From: an uncultured Acidobacteriia bacterium
GTDB lineage: Bacteria > Acidobacteriota > Terriglobia > Bryobacterales > Bryobacteraceae
Direction of reading: 5' to 3'
NCBI GenBank assembly: GCA_903909435.1
Contig: CAIVVT010000127.1
Span: forward strand, 1 to 64,000
Length of the DNA: 64,000 nt
The notes under the pieces were generated by a model that saw only the letters and a program-made list of their open reading frames with translations, was not told where the DNA came from and made no database searches. Both the position numbers and the translations under genes were made by a program. Shown piece after piece: positions 33,917 to 43,525 of the stretch (within the stretch, counting starts at the first letter, position 1; each line of letters begins with the position of its first letter).

Positions 33917-36900
33917 ACATCTCCCGCATCTTCATCGAACGCCCGATCATGACGACCCTGGTCGTCTTTGCCATCCTGCTGTTTGGTACCGTCGCGTACC
34001 GGGCGCTGCCGGTGGCCGCACTGCCGAGCGTTGATTACCCGACCATCCAGGTGAGTGCCTCCCTGCCGGGCGCGAGTCCGGAGACCATGGCGTCCTCGGT
34101 GGCGACGCCGTTGGAGCGCGAATTCTCGACGCTCGCCGGCATTCAGCAGATGAGTTCGAGCAGTTCGCAAAGCATCACGACGGTGACCGTCCAGTTCACG
34201 CTCGACCGCAACATCGACGCGGCCGCGCAGGACATCCAGGCCGCTATCTCGAAGGCCGGCGGGTCGCTCCCCTCGAATATGCCGCGCCCGCCTTCTTACC
34301 AGAAGGTGAACCCGGCCGAACAGCCGGTACTATACCTGGCACTGAGCTCGCCAACCTTGCCCACCTATACCGTGGACGAGTACGCCGAAACGCTGCTAGC
34401 CCAGCGCATCTCGATGGTCAGCGGCGTGGCGCGCGTGGTGGTGTACGGCGCACAAAAATACGCCGTGCGCGTGCAACTTGATCCCGACTTGCTGGCCTCG
34501 CGCGGCATCGGAGTCGATGAGGTGCAGCAGGCCATCCAGGCCAACAACGTCAACCTGCCAGTGGGGCGATTGGACGGTTCGAAGCAGTCCTTCACGCTGC
34601 AGTCCAACGGCCAACTCGATAGCGCCGCCGCTTACCGGCCAATCACAGTCGCCTACCGCAACGGGGCGCCGGTGCGGCTCGATCAACTGGGGCGCGTGCT
34701 CGATAGCGTCGAGAACAACAAGGTCTTCAGCAAATTCAACGGCGTGGCCGGCGTCATGCTGGCGATTCAGCGTCAGCCGGGCACGAATACCGTGCAGGTG
34801 GTGGACAACATCAAACAGCTGCTGCCCACCTTCCGCAAGGAGATTCCGCCGTCTGTAAAGCTCGAGATTGCCTTCGACGATTCGGTGAGTATTCGAGGGT
34901 CGATTCGAGATGTGCAGTTCACCCTGATGCTGACCATTTTCCTGGTCGTGATGGTCATTTTCCTGTTCCTGCGCAATCTCTCCGCCACGTTGATCCCAGG
35001 CGTTGCGGTGCCGTTCTCCATCGTCGGAACCTTCGCGGTGATGTACCTGCTCGGCTACAGCCTGAACAACCTCTCGCTGATGGCATTGACACTCTCGGTC
35101 GGCTTCGTCGTGGACGACGCCATCGTGATGCTCGAGAACATCGTCCGCTATATGGAGATGGGCCATTCACGCATGGAGGCGGCGCTGCTGGCCTCGCGCG
35201 AAATCGGTTTCACGATCATTACGATGACCCTGTCGCTGGTAGCCGTCTTCATCCCCGTGCTGTTCATGGGCGGGATCGTCGGGCGGTTGCTGCACGAGTT
35301 CTCCGTCACAATCGTCGTTTCCATTCTCATCTCGGGGTTCGTTTCCTTGACGCTCACTCCGATGCTGGGGAGCCGGTTCCTGAAGATCGATCACGGCGCC
35401 AAACACACGGTGTTTTACCGGACGCTGGAGGGCGGCTTCAACGGGATGGCGAGGGCGTACGAATCGACACTGAAGATCAGTTTGAAGTACCGTTTCGCGA
35501 CGCTGATGCTGGCCATCCTGATGCTTTTCGGGTCGGGGTATCTGTTCTTCCACATGCCGACCGGCTTCATTCCGAGCCAGGATTCCGGCTTTCTGTTCGG
35601 CATCACCCGGGGCGGGCAGGACATTTCCTTTGAGTCGATGGCGGCGCACCACCAGGCAATTGTGGACATCCTTTCCCACGAGGCCCCGGTGAAGGATATG
35701 GCCGCGTTTGCCGGTGGCGGGAACCAGGCGTTCTTCTTCGTCAACATGAAGCCGCGCGCGGAACGCAGCGTGTCGGTCGATCAGTTCATCGACCAGATGC
35801 GCCCCCGGCTGTTCGGCGTGCCGGGCATCATCGCGTTCATGCAGAACCCGCCTCCCATCACCGTGAGCGGTACGTTCAGCACCAGTGTGTACCAACTCAC
35901 GGTGCAGAGCGCCAGCCTCAAAGAGATTTACGCCTGGGCACCCCGGCTGATGGAGAAGATGCGGACGCTGCCGGGCTTCCAGGACGTGAACTCAGATATG
36001 GAGCTGTCGAGTCCGCAATTGTACGTCGATATCAACCGCGACCGTGCCTTTGCGGTCGGCGTCACACCGGAGCAGATCCAGAACGCGCTCTACACGTTTT
36101 TCGGCCAGCGCCAGGTTTCGACCATTTACAGTCCGGCCAACCAATACATCGTCCTGCTCGAGGTCGAGCCGCGCTACCAGCGCACGCCCGACGCCCTGTC
36201 GAAGCTGTACGTGCGCTCCTCCAGCGGCAAGCTGATCCCGATCGACGCAGTGGTGGATACGCACCGCACGGCAGGTCCATTGAACGTCAACCATTTCGGC
36301 CAACTCCCGGCGGTCACGATCTCCTTCAACCTGACGGCTGGAGCGTCGTTAGGCGATGCCGCCAAAAGCGTTGAGGCCGGGATTTCCGAGATGCGTATGC
36401 CGCCTACCGTCAGCACCAGCTTTCAGGGCACAGTGAAGGAGTTTCAACAGTCCTTCCAGGGTCTCTCGATCCTGCTGATCGTGGCGATCCTGGTGATCTA
36501 CATCGTGCTCGGCATTTTGTACGAGAGCTTCATCCACCCCATTACGATTCTGTCTGGCCTGCCAGCGGCGGTCTTCGGCGCGCTGCTCACCCTGTTGATC
36601 TTCCATAAGCAATTGGATCTATACGCATTTGTCGGGATCATCATGTTATTCGGCGTCGTAAAGAAGAACGCGATCATGATGATCGACTTCGCGTTGGAGG
36701 CTCAGCGCCGGGAGGGCAAGGACCCGTATCAGGCTATTTACCAGGGCTGCCTGCTGCGCTTCCGGCCGATCATGATGACGACCGTCGCCGCGCTCTTCGG
36801 AACGCTGCCGATTGCCATGGGCTACGGAGAGGGCGCGGATGCGAGGCAACCGCTCGGCTTAGCCGTTGTCGGCGGGCTCGTCGTCTCGCAGTTCCTCACG

Positions 36901-37011
36901 CTCTACATCACACCGGTGATCTACCTCTACATGGAGCAATTGCAGTCGGCATTGCGCGGCCGAAGACCGGTGGTGGCGGGCGGCTCGAGCGAGGCTCCTG
37001 CGGGCGTTTGA
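33913..37011 (+). CDS. RND multidrug efflux inner-membrane transporter (MdtB/AcrB family)
   Basis: A 1032-residue pump with the standard 12-helix RND layout: an N-terminal helix (TLVVFAILLFGTVAYRALP), two large periplasmic loops and a duplicated membrane block. The proton-relay aspartates are in SVGFVVDDAIVMLENIVR and the helix-10 lysine in VVKKNAIMMIDFALEAQR. LPSVDYPTIQVSASLPGASP is the usual first periplasmic segment. It exports drugs, dyes or lipophilic compounds using proton motive force; substrate unknown. Starts within the adaptor stop codon. The divergent HTH/FG-GAP gene is the best candidate regulator. Confidence 0.95.
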   Translation: MNISRIFIERPIMTTLVVFAILLFGTVAYRALPVAALPSVDYPTIQVSASLPGASPETMASSVATPLEREFSTLAGIQQMSSSSSQSITTVTVQFTLDRNIDAAAQDIQAAISKAGGSLPSNMPRPPSYQKVNPAEQPVLYLALSSPTLPTYTVDEYAETLLAQRISMVSGVARVVVYGAQKYAVRVQLDPDLLASRGIGVDEVQQAIQANNVNLPVGRLDGSKQSFTLQSNGQLDSAAAYRPITVAYRNGAPVRLDQLGRVLDSVENNKVFSKFNGVAGVMLAIQRQPGTNTVQVVDNIKQLLPTFRKEIPPSVKLEIAFDDSVSIRGSIRDVQFTLMLTIFLVVMVIFLFLRNLSATLIPGVAVPFSIVGTFAVMYLLGYSLNNLSLMALTLSVGFVVDDAIVMLENIVRYMEMGHSRMEAALLASREIGFTIITMTLSLVAVFIPVLFMGGIVGRLLHEFSVTIVVSILISGFVSLTLTPMLGSRFLKIDHGAKHTVFYRTLEGGFNGMARAYESTLKISLKYRFATLMLAILMLFGSGYLFFHMPTGFIPSQDSGFLFGITRGGQDISFESMAAHHQAIVDILSHEAPVKDMAAFAGGGNQAFFFVNMKPRAERSVSVDQFIDQMRPRLFGVPGIIAFMQNPPPITVSGTFSTSVYQLTVQSASLKEIYAWAPRLMEKMRTLPGFQDVNSDMELSSPQLYVDINRDRAFAVGVTPEQIQNALYTFFGQRQVSTIYSPANQYIVLLEVEPRYQRTPDALSKLYVRSSSGKLIPIDAVVDTHRTAGPLNVNHFGQLPAVTISFNLTAGASLGDAAKSVEAGISEMRMPPTVSTSFQGTVKEFQQSFQGLSILLIVAILVIYIVLGILYESFIHPITILSGLPAAVFGALLTLLIFHKQLDLYAFVGIIMLFGVVKKNAIMMIDFALEAQRREGKDPYQAIYQGCLLRFRPIMMTTVAALFGTLPIAMGYGEGADARQPLGLAVVGGLVVSQFLTLYITPVIYLYMEQLQSALRGRRPVVAGGSSEAPAGV

Positions 37012-37120
37012 GCCACACCGGCGTCCCCGGCGTAACGGCGAATTACTCCTCTCGATATACTGAGGGACTTGATGGCATTGCGCCCCCCGGTCGATTGAGA
37101 CCCGGTCGTCCGGAGTAACG

Positions 37121-39805
37121 ATGGGTTCGGCGCCTCTAGCTGAAGGCGATTACCTGCTTCATTACAAACTGCTTGGCCAGGTGGGAGCAGGGGGGATGGG
37201 CGTTGTCTGGCGTGCTTTGGACACGCGCTTGAACCGCGAGGTCGCGCTCAAGTTCCTGACCTCGATTCAACTCGACGGGTCGCCTCAAACACAGCGCTTC
37301 ATACGCGAGGCGCAGTGCGCATCGGCGCTGAACCACCCGAACATCGTCACCATCTACGACATCAATTCCGAAGCCGGGCGCCACTTTATCGCCATGGAAT
37401 TGGTCCGTGGCAGGAGTCTGCGCGAAGCACTCCGGCAGGGCAGATTGAGTTGCAGCGAAGCTCTGAAGTACGCCGTTCCGCTGTGCGACGCCTTGGCGAA
37501 AGCGCACGAGGCGGGCATCATTCATCGCGACCTGAAGCCTGGAAACGTCATGATCACGGTGGACGGCCTCGTGAAAGTGCTCGATTTCGGCCTTGCAAAG
37601 CCGGTCGGCGAGACCGCGCGCTCCAGCATTTCCGCGCCTCGCGACCTCATTGACGATGACTCGCTGACCACCCCCGGCGTCGTCCTGGGTTCGGTCGGGT
37701 ACATGTCGCCCGAGCAAACCCTGGGAGCCGAGGTGGACGCGAGGTCCGACGTCTTTTCCTTCGGTGTGGTGCTTTACGAGATGCTGACGGGGCAGCGCCC
37801 GTTCCCGGGTTCCACCCGGCAGGAGGTGGCCCTGAACCTGTTCCGCTGCGCCCCTCCGGCACTGTCGCTGCTTTGCCCTGGCCTGCCTCCTTCCGTCGAA
37901 GCGGTCGTCACGCGCTGCCTGGCTCGCGACTCGGTAGACCGCTATGCGGACTGCGGCGAGGTAGTGCAAGATCTCAAGGCCGCCGCGGAGGGAGTGCTCT
38001 CCGGTCGTTCCTCGCCCCACCCGGAGCTTGGCGACACCACGATTTTCGAGGAGGCATTAGGGGTTCCACCCGCCGCTTCCGGGGGGTCCACGACCAGCCG
38101 CAGTTCCCATCGGGTTCCCAAGCCGTACTTGTGGGTCCTGGGCCTGCTAGCCCTGCTGGTTCTTGCCTGGCTGGGTTGGACCAATTATCACCGGCCGGTC
38201 AGGCAACAGGTGCGCGGTATAGCCGTACTGCCATTCACACCGGTAGGCAGCGAGGACCGGACCCGCGCCTTTGGGGTCGGGTTGGTGATGTCACTTTCGT
38301 CGCAACTGTCCGCACTCCAGCCGTTCCGGGAGGCGTTTTGGGTGGTGCCCCCCGCCGACGTGCTGCAGGCGAAAGCGCAGTCTGCCAAGGATGCCCGGCA
38401 AATGTTCGGGGTGGACCTGGTGATCAGCGGCAGCGTGGAGTCTACCGGAGATCGCATTCGCGTCACAGCAATCGTCAGTGATGCGCAGAACCAGCGCATG
38501 CTTCGGTCCGGTCAGATGACCGAGGTTAGCTCAGATTCATTTGCGCTTCAGGACGACTTGGTCGGACTGGTGGCGGAACTGCTCCAAGTCGGCCTGCCGG
38601 TCGAGGCGCGCACCTCCGCGGCTTCCGCCAACAGCCGGGAACCGGGTGCGGAGGATTACTATGTCCAGGGTCGAGGCTACCTCCTCAGCGACGTCAACCA
38701 GGCGGATCTGGCGATTGCGGTCTTCAAGGAGGCGTTGCGCTGCGATCCCAAGTTCGCAAAAGCCTACGCCGGCTTGGGTGAGGCCTATCTGGACAAGTAC
38801 GAGTTTACAAAGGAGCCCGATTGGATTCAGCGCGCGAGGTCCAGTTGCGAGCAGGCGCTCAAACTCCGCAACGGCAACGTTTACGCGCAGGTCGTCCTGG
38901 GCAATATCGCCCGTGTCGAGGGGCGCTACGACGATGCTGTTTCGATTCTGCGCTCCATCCTGACACAGGAACCGCGAAACCTGGAGGCCTGGCTGCGCCT
39001 CGCTCGCACCTACGAAGGCAAACAGGCGTTACGCGAGGCAGAAGCAGCCTACCAGAAAGCAGTTGAAATACAGCCCAGCTATCCGGGCGCGCACCAGCAC
39101 CTCGGTTCGTTCTACTACAAGCAGGGCCGCTACGATGATGCGCGCCGCAGTTTCCAGCGGGCCAGCGAACTGGCGCCCGACAACTACAAAGCGCTCAACA
39201 ATCTGGCAGCAGTGCTGGTTCAACAGGGCCACTTCGCACAGGCCGAACGCGCGTTGCGGCATTCGCTGGAGATTCGGCCTAACCCGATCGCTTACAATAA
39301 TCTGGCGAGCTTGTACTTTACCCAGGAGCGGTATGCCGAGGCAGTGCCGATGATGGAGCAAGCCGTGAAGATGGGGCAGAAAAGCGCGACGCTGCTAGCC
39401 AGCCTGGCTCATCTGTACCGGCTCGTGCCCGAATTGCGGCCCAAAGCCGCTCAGGCTTCCAGGGCAGCGATCGAAGTCGCCCAGAAGCAGATTACCGTCA
39501 ACCCGCACGACTCAGAGGCGCGCGCCGACCTGGCTTGGCTCTACGCGGAGGATGGCGACCGGCAGTCCGCCCTTCGGGAGATCACGGCGGCCTTGAAAGA
39601 AACACCCGAAAGCGGATTTGTACTCTTCCGCTCGGTTCTTGTCAACGAGCTTACCGGCAACCGGAATGACGCTCTGGCCGCATACGACTTGCTGGCAAAG
39701 TCCGGCAGTTACCTCACCGAAGCCAATAGCCGGCCGGAATTGAGAGCACTGAGGAGCGATCCGAAGTTTAAGGAGAGAAAATGGCAGACCACACAGTCAC
39801 ATTGA
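37121..39805 (+). CDS. transmembrane Ser/Thr protein kinase with TPR repeats
   Basis: An 894-residue protein. The kinase domain (about residues 14-280) has the Gly loop QVGAGGMGVV, the Lys in VALKFL, HRDLKPGN (His135, Asp137) and the Mg motif DFGLAKP. A transmembrane helix (YLWVLGLLALLVLAWLGW, about 335-352) follows, then a FlgO-like alpha/beta domain (GIAVLPFTPVG; VISGSVESTGDRIRV) and eight or more TPR units from about residue 505 (for example AYAGLGEAYLDKY, AHQHLGSFYYKQGRYDDARR). It is a Hanks-type receptor kinase, here probably signalling from the envelope. CGGAG precedes the ATG. It lies 109 bp after the RND pump. Confidence 0.93.
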   Translation: MGSAPLAEGDYLLHYKLLGQVGAGGMGVVWRALDTRLNREVALKFLTSIQLDGSPQTQRFIREAQCASALNHPNIVTIYDINSEAGRHFIAMELVRGRSLREALRQGRLSCSEALKYAVPLCDALAKAHEAGIIHRDLKPGNVMITVDGLVKVLDFGLAKPVGETARSSISAPRDLIDDDSLTTPGVVLGSVGYMSPEQTLGAEVDARSDVFSFGVVLYEMLTGQRPFPGSTRQEVALNLFRCAPPALSLLCPGLPPSVEAVVTRCLARDSVDRYADCGEVVQDLKAAAEGVLSGRSSPHPELGDTTIFEEALGVPPAASGGSTTSRSSHRVPKPYLWVLGLLALLVLAWLGWTNYHRPVRQQVRGIAVLPFTPVGSEDRTRAFGVGLVMSLSSQLSALQPFREAFWVVPPADVLQAKAQSAKDARQMFGVDLVISGSVESTGDRIRVTAIVSDAQNQRMLRSGQMTEVSSDSFALQDDLVGLVAELLQVGLPVEARTSAASANSREPGAEDYYVQGRGYLLSDVNQADLAIAVFKEALRCDPKFAKAYAGLGEAYLDKYEFTKEPDWIQRARSSCEQALKLRNGNVYAQVVLGNIARVEGRYDDAVSILRSILTQEPRNLEAWLRLARTYEGKQALREAEAAYQKAVEIQPSYPGAHQHLGSFYYKQGRYDDARRSFQRASELAPDNYKALNNLAAVLVQQGHFAQAERALRHSLEIRPNPIAYNNLASLYFTQERYAEAVPMMEQAVKMGQKSATLLASLAHLYRLVPELRPKAAQASRAAIEVAQKQITVNPHDSEARADLAWLYAEDGDRQSALREITAALKETPESGFVLFRSVLVNELTGNRNDALAAYDLLAKSGSYLTEANSRPELRALRSDPKFKERKWQTTQSH

Positions 39806-40143
39806 GCATTGTCGGCAACAAGGTCGTATGCGAGCCCAGCGAACTGCACGTCCGGCGCGGTCACACGGTCTCGTTCGGCCCTATTGCGCATAAGGGAGAA
39901 TTCCGGGGGCGTCTGCGTGCGCACGTGAAATCCGCCGCACATGGCGCCGGTTTCCACGAAGATGACCTGAGGGATGAAAACCTCGAACTCGGAGTGATCC
40001 CGGCTGCGGTTCCGCACTGGACGCACGAGAACGACGTGGCCATCCACCATGAGGCTCCTTTAGGGGCATTCGCCTATGCCGTCTCGGTGGAAACACCCAA
40101 TGGAATCATCGATTCAGACCCGGTACTGATCGTAGAACCGTAG
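39781..40143 (+). CDS. small protein of unknown function overlapping the kinase gene
   Basis: A 120-residue soluble protein with no signal peptide: MADHTVTLSIVGNKVVCEPS. It appears beta-rich (VVCEPSELHVRRGHTVSFG is cupredoxin/Ig-like in rhythm), with four His near the middle and end (HGAGFHEDD, HWTHENDVAIHHEA), but no copper-site pattern is clear. AAGGAGAG six bases before the ATG is a strong ribosome site, and the first 25 bases lie within the kinase gene, so the two are probably co-translated. Role unknown; a kinase partner or substrate is a guess. Confidence 0.7.
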   Translation: MADHTVTLSIVGNKVVCEPSELHVRRGHTVSFGPIAHKGEFRGRLRAHVKSAAHGAGFHEDDLRDENLELGVIPAAVPHWTHENDVAIHHEAPLGAFAYAVSVETPNGIIDSDPVLIVEP

Positions 40144-40188
40144 TTTCCGGGTACATCGGCAATGGGACTCTGTTGCCGCTACCAGTTG

Positions 40189-41274
40189 TCAGCTTCTAGC
40201 CGCCCGCCTCTCTCCCGCCGGACAGGCGCCGGGAGCATTCGCGACTTCCAATTCGGCGTCCGCCTTCAATTGCTGCTTGTCACGGTACATCGCTGCGTCA
40301 GCCCGTTTCAGAGTCTCCGTGATGTCTTCTCCCAGCACCCATTCGGCTAGACCGATGGCGGCGCTGACGCAAACGCGGTGCGAGTCCGTTCCGCTGTGAA
40401 GGGTATATTCTCCGACCACCCAGTCTCGAATGCGGATTCTCTGCGCGCTTGCTTCTTCCATGCCGCAGTCCAGGACGAGTATGAATTCGTCGCCACCCCA
40501 GCGACCCGCCTGATCAGTGCTGCGTAGCGCTGTTTTCAGCTCTATTGCGAATTGCCGCAGCAAATCGTCTCCGGCGACGTGGCCGAGTTTGTCGTTGACC
40601 GCTTTGAAATCGTTCACATCGAATAGAAGCAAGCTGAAAGGCCGCGCCCGGGAAACTAATTGATCGAGCGCATTTTCGATTCGTCTCCGGTTGGCCAAGC
40701 CAGTGAGCGAATCTACCGACGCCATCCGCTCAGTCTCTTCCAACCGGCAACGGTAGGTCGCCAACTCTGCGTTCAAACGACCCACCGACTCATGGCTGTC
40801 GATCGTCATCTGCGCGATGCACTTCTTCAATTCAGCCACGTGGCACACAAGGGAGCCGCGGAGCTTGGTGATGTCCTCCAGGACCGCGATGGCCTGCAGT
40901 CGCTCTGTCAACGAACTGAACTCGTTGGTATAGCGCGCGTCCCTCGCACCAACTGATTCGGCGGCTTGCGCCACGACCAACATCAACTCGCGGACCTCCG
41001 TAGCCTTCCTCTTGTAGTAATCCGAAGCGCGTTCTCCCCAGACTTGCAAGGCCTTCCGCGCCTCACCCCTGGACCGCTCCAGATTGGCGGGCACGGGATC
41101 ACTTTGCAGGCTTCGGCGCAGCGCGGACAATTGCGATTGAAGATCCTCGCCCAGGTGCGGGCAAGCCTGCGCGCCGCTCTCCCCCATTACAGCCAGCAAA
41201 TCGCGGCAGACCTCAATGGCTTCGGTTCGCTTGCCACTGTCATCGCGGTCCAGGTACTTCTTCAGCGAGATCAC
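40189..41274 (-). CDS. diguanylate cyclase (GGDEF)
   Basis: A 361-residue protein with an N-terminal helical, coiled-coil-like region (residues 1-185) and a C-terminal GGDEF domain. The domain starts DSLTGLANRRRIENAL; the active site is RWGGDEF, and DVNDFKAVNDKLGH holds the metal-binding residues. It would make cyclic di-GMP. No EAL domain, no obvious sensory domain and no transmembrane segments were seen. No RxxD inhibitory site is evident: the four residues before RWGGDEF are DQAG. The start is a GTG at 41274. Confidence 0.9.
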   Translation of the reverse strand: MISLKKYLDRDDSGKRTEAIEVCRDLLAVMGESGAQACPHLGEDLQSQLSALRRSLQSDPVPANLERSRGEARKALQVWGERASDYYKRKATEVRELMLVVAQAAESVGARDARYTNEFSSLTERLQAIAVLEDITKLRGSLVCHVAELKKCIAQMTIDSHESVGRLNAELATYRCRLEETERMASVDSLTGLANRRRIENALDQLVSRARPFSLLLFDVNDFKAVNDKLGHVAGDDLLRQFAIELKTALRSTDQAGRWGGDEFILVLDCGMEEASAQRIRIRDWVVGEYTLHSGTDSHRVCVSAAIGLAEWVLGEDITETLKRADAAMYRDKQQLKADAELEVANAPGACPAGERRAARS

Positions 41275-41360
41275 ACTGTACTTATCGGGCGGAGTGACAC
41301 CGGCGATCAGGAATTCCGCTCGTCGGGCTCCGCTTATGTTCCAAGCGAGGAACCCAACGC

Positions 41361-43397
41361 TTACTCGCTGAATCGAACGCTGGCTGTATCCCCGTCGCCA
41401 ATCAGGCGCGAGAATACAGAGTGCCCGCCGGACACGACCTCCACCCGCTGCTTCTCGCCTTCCCGCTTCACGCGGATGTCAAAGGCGCGCCCAAAGGCCC
41501 GGACGTTCTTTAACTTCATCTCGGGCCAAGCCGCTGGCAAGCGGGGCGTCAGCGTGAACGCGCGCAGACCTGCCGGGCGGATTCCGAACAGGCCTTCCGT
41601 GTAGACGCGGCAATACAGCGCGCTTTCCGCCGCCAGGTGCCGCTGATTTCCCTCCGGCCAGGCTTCCACCGGGTAAGGCACATGTTCACCCAGCAGGCGG
41701 CGCCTGGAGTAGTAGGAAAGGAACTTAACCGCCCGCTGCGTCTCGCCCGCCGCAAGGACTCCGCGCAGGGCATAAAGCGTCGCGCGGTCCCAGAACGTCT
41801 TGTCGCCCGCCTGCGAGGCCAGCCCGTCCTGCGTCCACAGGCGCGGTGAGAAAAGGGCCTCCACCGTTCCCTCGGCGCGGTCGAAGATGCCCATTGCCAG
41901 CGGTGTGCAAATCCACGCGCGCAGCAGCGTGTTGCCCGCGTAGTAGCGGTACGTGTCATATTTTTCGACGCGCGCGTGGAAGTACTTGTCGATGGCCGCG
42001 CGGATCTGGCGCGACTGCTCCGCGTACCTGTCGAGCAGCGCGTGTTCCCGGCCCAAGTCGTGCCCCAGCATGACAGCCGAATTCAAAGCGTCGAAGTACA
42101 ACGAGGACGTGTTCAGGTTGGCCTTGCCTGCCGGGAACCGGCCCTCCAGTTCGTCGCTGTCCGAGGCGACAACGCCGTCCTGGTTAACTTTGCGGCTGCA
42201 GTACTCGAGCGACCACTCGATCAGCGGCCACAACTCCTCGGCGGTCTTGCGGTCGCCATACGCTAAGGCAAAACGCGCGGCCCCGTAGGCGATCATAGCC
42301 ATGTCGCCCCGGTCTCCGGCGCCGTTCCAGTAGCTAGTGCCCTCCGCGATGATCGAACTCGGAATCGGTTTGTATTCCGGGTTCATATACTTTGCGAACA
42401 GGCGGAAGGAGTTGACGGCCGCCTCGTTGGCCGTAGGATCGCCCAGAAACGGGAAGAACGGGTCGGCGTATTCGGCTTGGTCGTTAGCCCAGATTGCCGC
42501 GTAGTAACTGCCCCCGCCCGGACCGTGCATCAGCCCACCCTTGGTTTCGTAGACGCTCTCGGTAGTGCGGATCTTGGCGAAACCGAAGGCTGTATTCAAT
42601 ACCGGATCGGGCGTCTCGAGGACGAGTTGCGACAGGTAGCTGCCCACGAGTTTCCGGCGTGCATCTTCTTCTGCCGCGGAATCGATCCGGGGCGTGGGTT
42701 CACTCGCTTTTCGGCCTGAGAACGCTACAGTGAAGGTCGTACTTTCGCCCGGCTTCAGAGTGCGCTCACCCGCGTCGAGCGTTCGGGATTCAATTACGTA
42801 CTCCCCGTACACACCACTTTCCGCATTCGTCCGCGCGGTCTTCTCCGTGCGCTCCAACTCCACCTTTGCCGTTTGCGGCGACTCGTTCCGCAGCGTGAGA
42901 CGCTCCAGCACGAACTGCCCGGTTGTCGAAGGGAACAGCTTACGTGTCAGCGAGATCTGGCGGGGACGCGAATAGGAGGTGCTGACCGTCATCAGGCCGA
43001 GGTGCCGGATGCTCAAAGTGGTCCCTCCCTGCGCTTCCCGGCCATCCACCAGCAGTCGGGGCATGGCGTCCTCGCCGAACGTGTAAATCAGGCTCGCGTG
43101 CGTATCGTTCGGAATCGTGCGCAGCAGCGGGAAGACGATCTGGCGGCGCAGGCTGAGCTGCCCGTCGGCAGCCACGCCGTAATTCAGGATGAACGAGACC
43201 TTGCGGCCGCTCATTTCGATGTGATCGTGATGCGAGTCGCCCGCCTGGACGGTCCAGAGAATCCCGCCCGCCGGATCTATCGTCCAACGGTCCTGCGCCT
43301 GGACGACGCCAAGTCCACTGAGCGAGAGCAATCCGAGCATGAGTGCGGGCATGCACGAGGTTGGGCGGGAGTTGCAAGGAGAAGTCAGCGTGCGCAT
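41361..43397 (-). CDS. six-hairpin glycosidase-type secreted protein
   Basis: A 678-residue protein with a signal peptide (LMLGLLSLSGLGVVQAQ). A beta-sandwich N-terminal part (about 30-260; FVLERLTLRNESPQTAKVEL) is followed by an alpha/alpha toroid rich in Tyr, Trp and Asp: GGLMHGPGGGSYYAAIWAND, WNGAGDRGDMAMIAYGAARF, LEGRFPAGKANLNTSSLYF. This is the layout of GH63/78/116-like six-hairpin glycosidases, but no family assignment is certain and the catalytic pair was not identified. It is divergent from the GH2 gene with 128 bp between starts, so shared regulation is likely. ATG 43397 is the best start. Confidence 0.7.
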   Translation of the reverse strand: MRTLTSPCNSRPTSCMPALMLGLLSLSGLGVVQAQDRWTIDPAGGILWTVQAGDSHHDHIEMSGRKVSFILNYGVAADGQLSLRRQIVFPLLRTIPNDTHASLIYTFGEDAMPRLLVDGREAQGGTTLSIRHLGLMTVSTSYSRPRQISLTRKLFPSTTGQFVLERLTLRNESPQTAKVELERTEKTARTNAESGVYGEYVIESRTLDAGERTLKPGESTTFTVAFSGRKASEPTPRIDSAAEEDARRKLVGSYLSQLVLETPDPVLNTAFGFAKIRTTESVYETKGGLMHGPGGGSYYAAIWANDQAEYADPFFPFLGDPTANEAAVNSFRLFAKYMNPEYKPIPSSIIAEGTSYWNGAGDRGDMAMIAYGAARFALAYGDRKTAEELWPLIEWSLEYCSRKVNQDGVVASDSDELEGRFPAGKANLNTSSLYFDALNSAVMLGHDLGREHALLDRYAEQSRQIRAAIDKYFHARVEKYDTYRYYAGNTLLRAWICTPLAMGIFDRAEGTVEALFSPRLWTQDGLASQAGDKTFWDRATLYALRGVLAAGETQRAVKFLSYYSRRRLLGEHVPYPVEAWPEGNQRHLAAESALYCRVYTEGLFGIRPAGLRAFTLTPRLPAAWPEMKLKNVRAFGRAFDIRVKREGEKQRVEVVSGGHSVFSRLIGDGDTASVRFSE

Positions 43398-43525
43398 CGA
43401 TAACAGTATGTCAGTCGGAACGGGTACTCGATCGTCGCGGGGGATTCTGTACCGCTCGCGCTCAATTGCAGTGCTCGCCGCCGGGTAATATGCTGACTGC
43501 ACGCAGGACCGGAGCCTGCGGACAC

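Noticed and set aside
35167-35895. 242-codon minus-strand frame
   Set aside because: Antisense to the RND pump; the pump frame carries conserved functional residues here.
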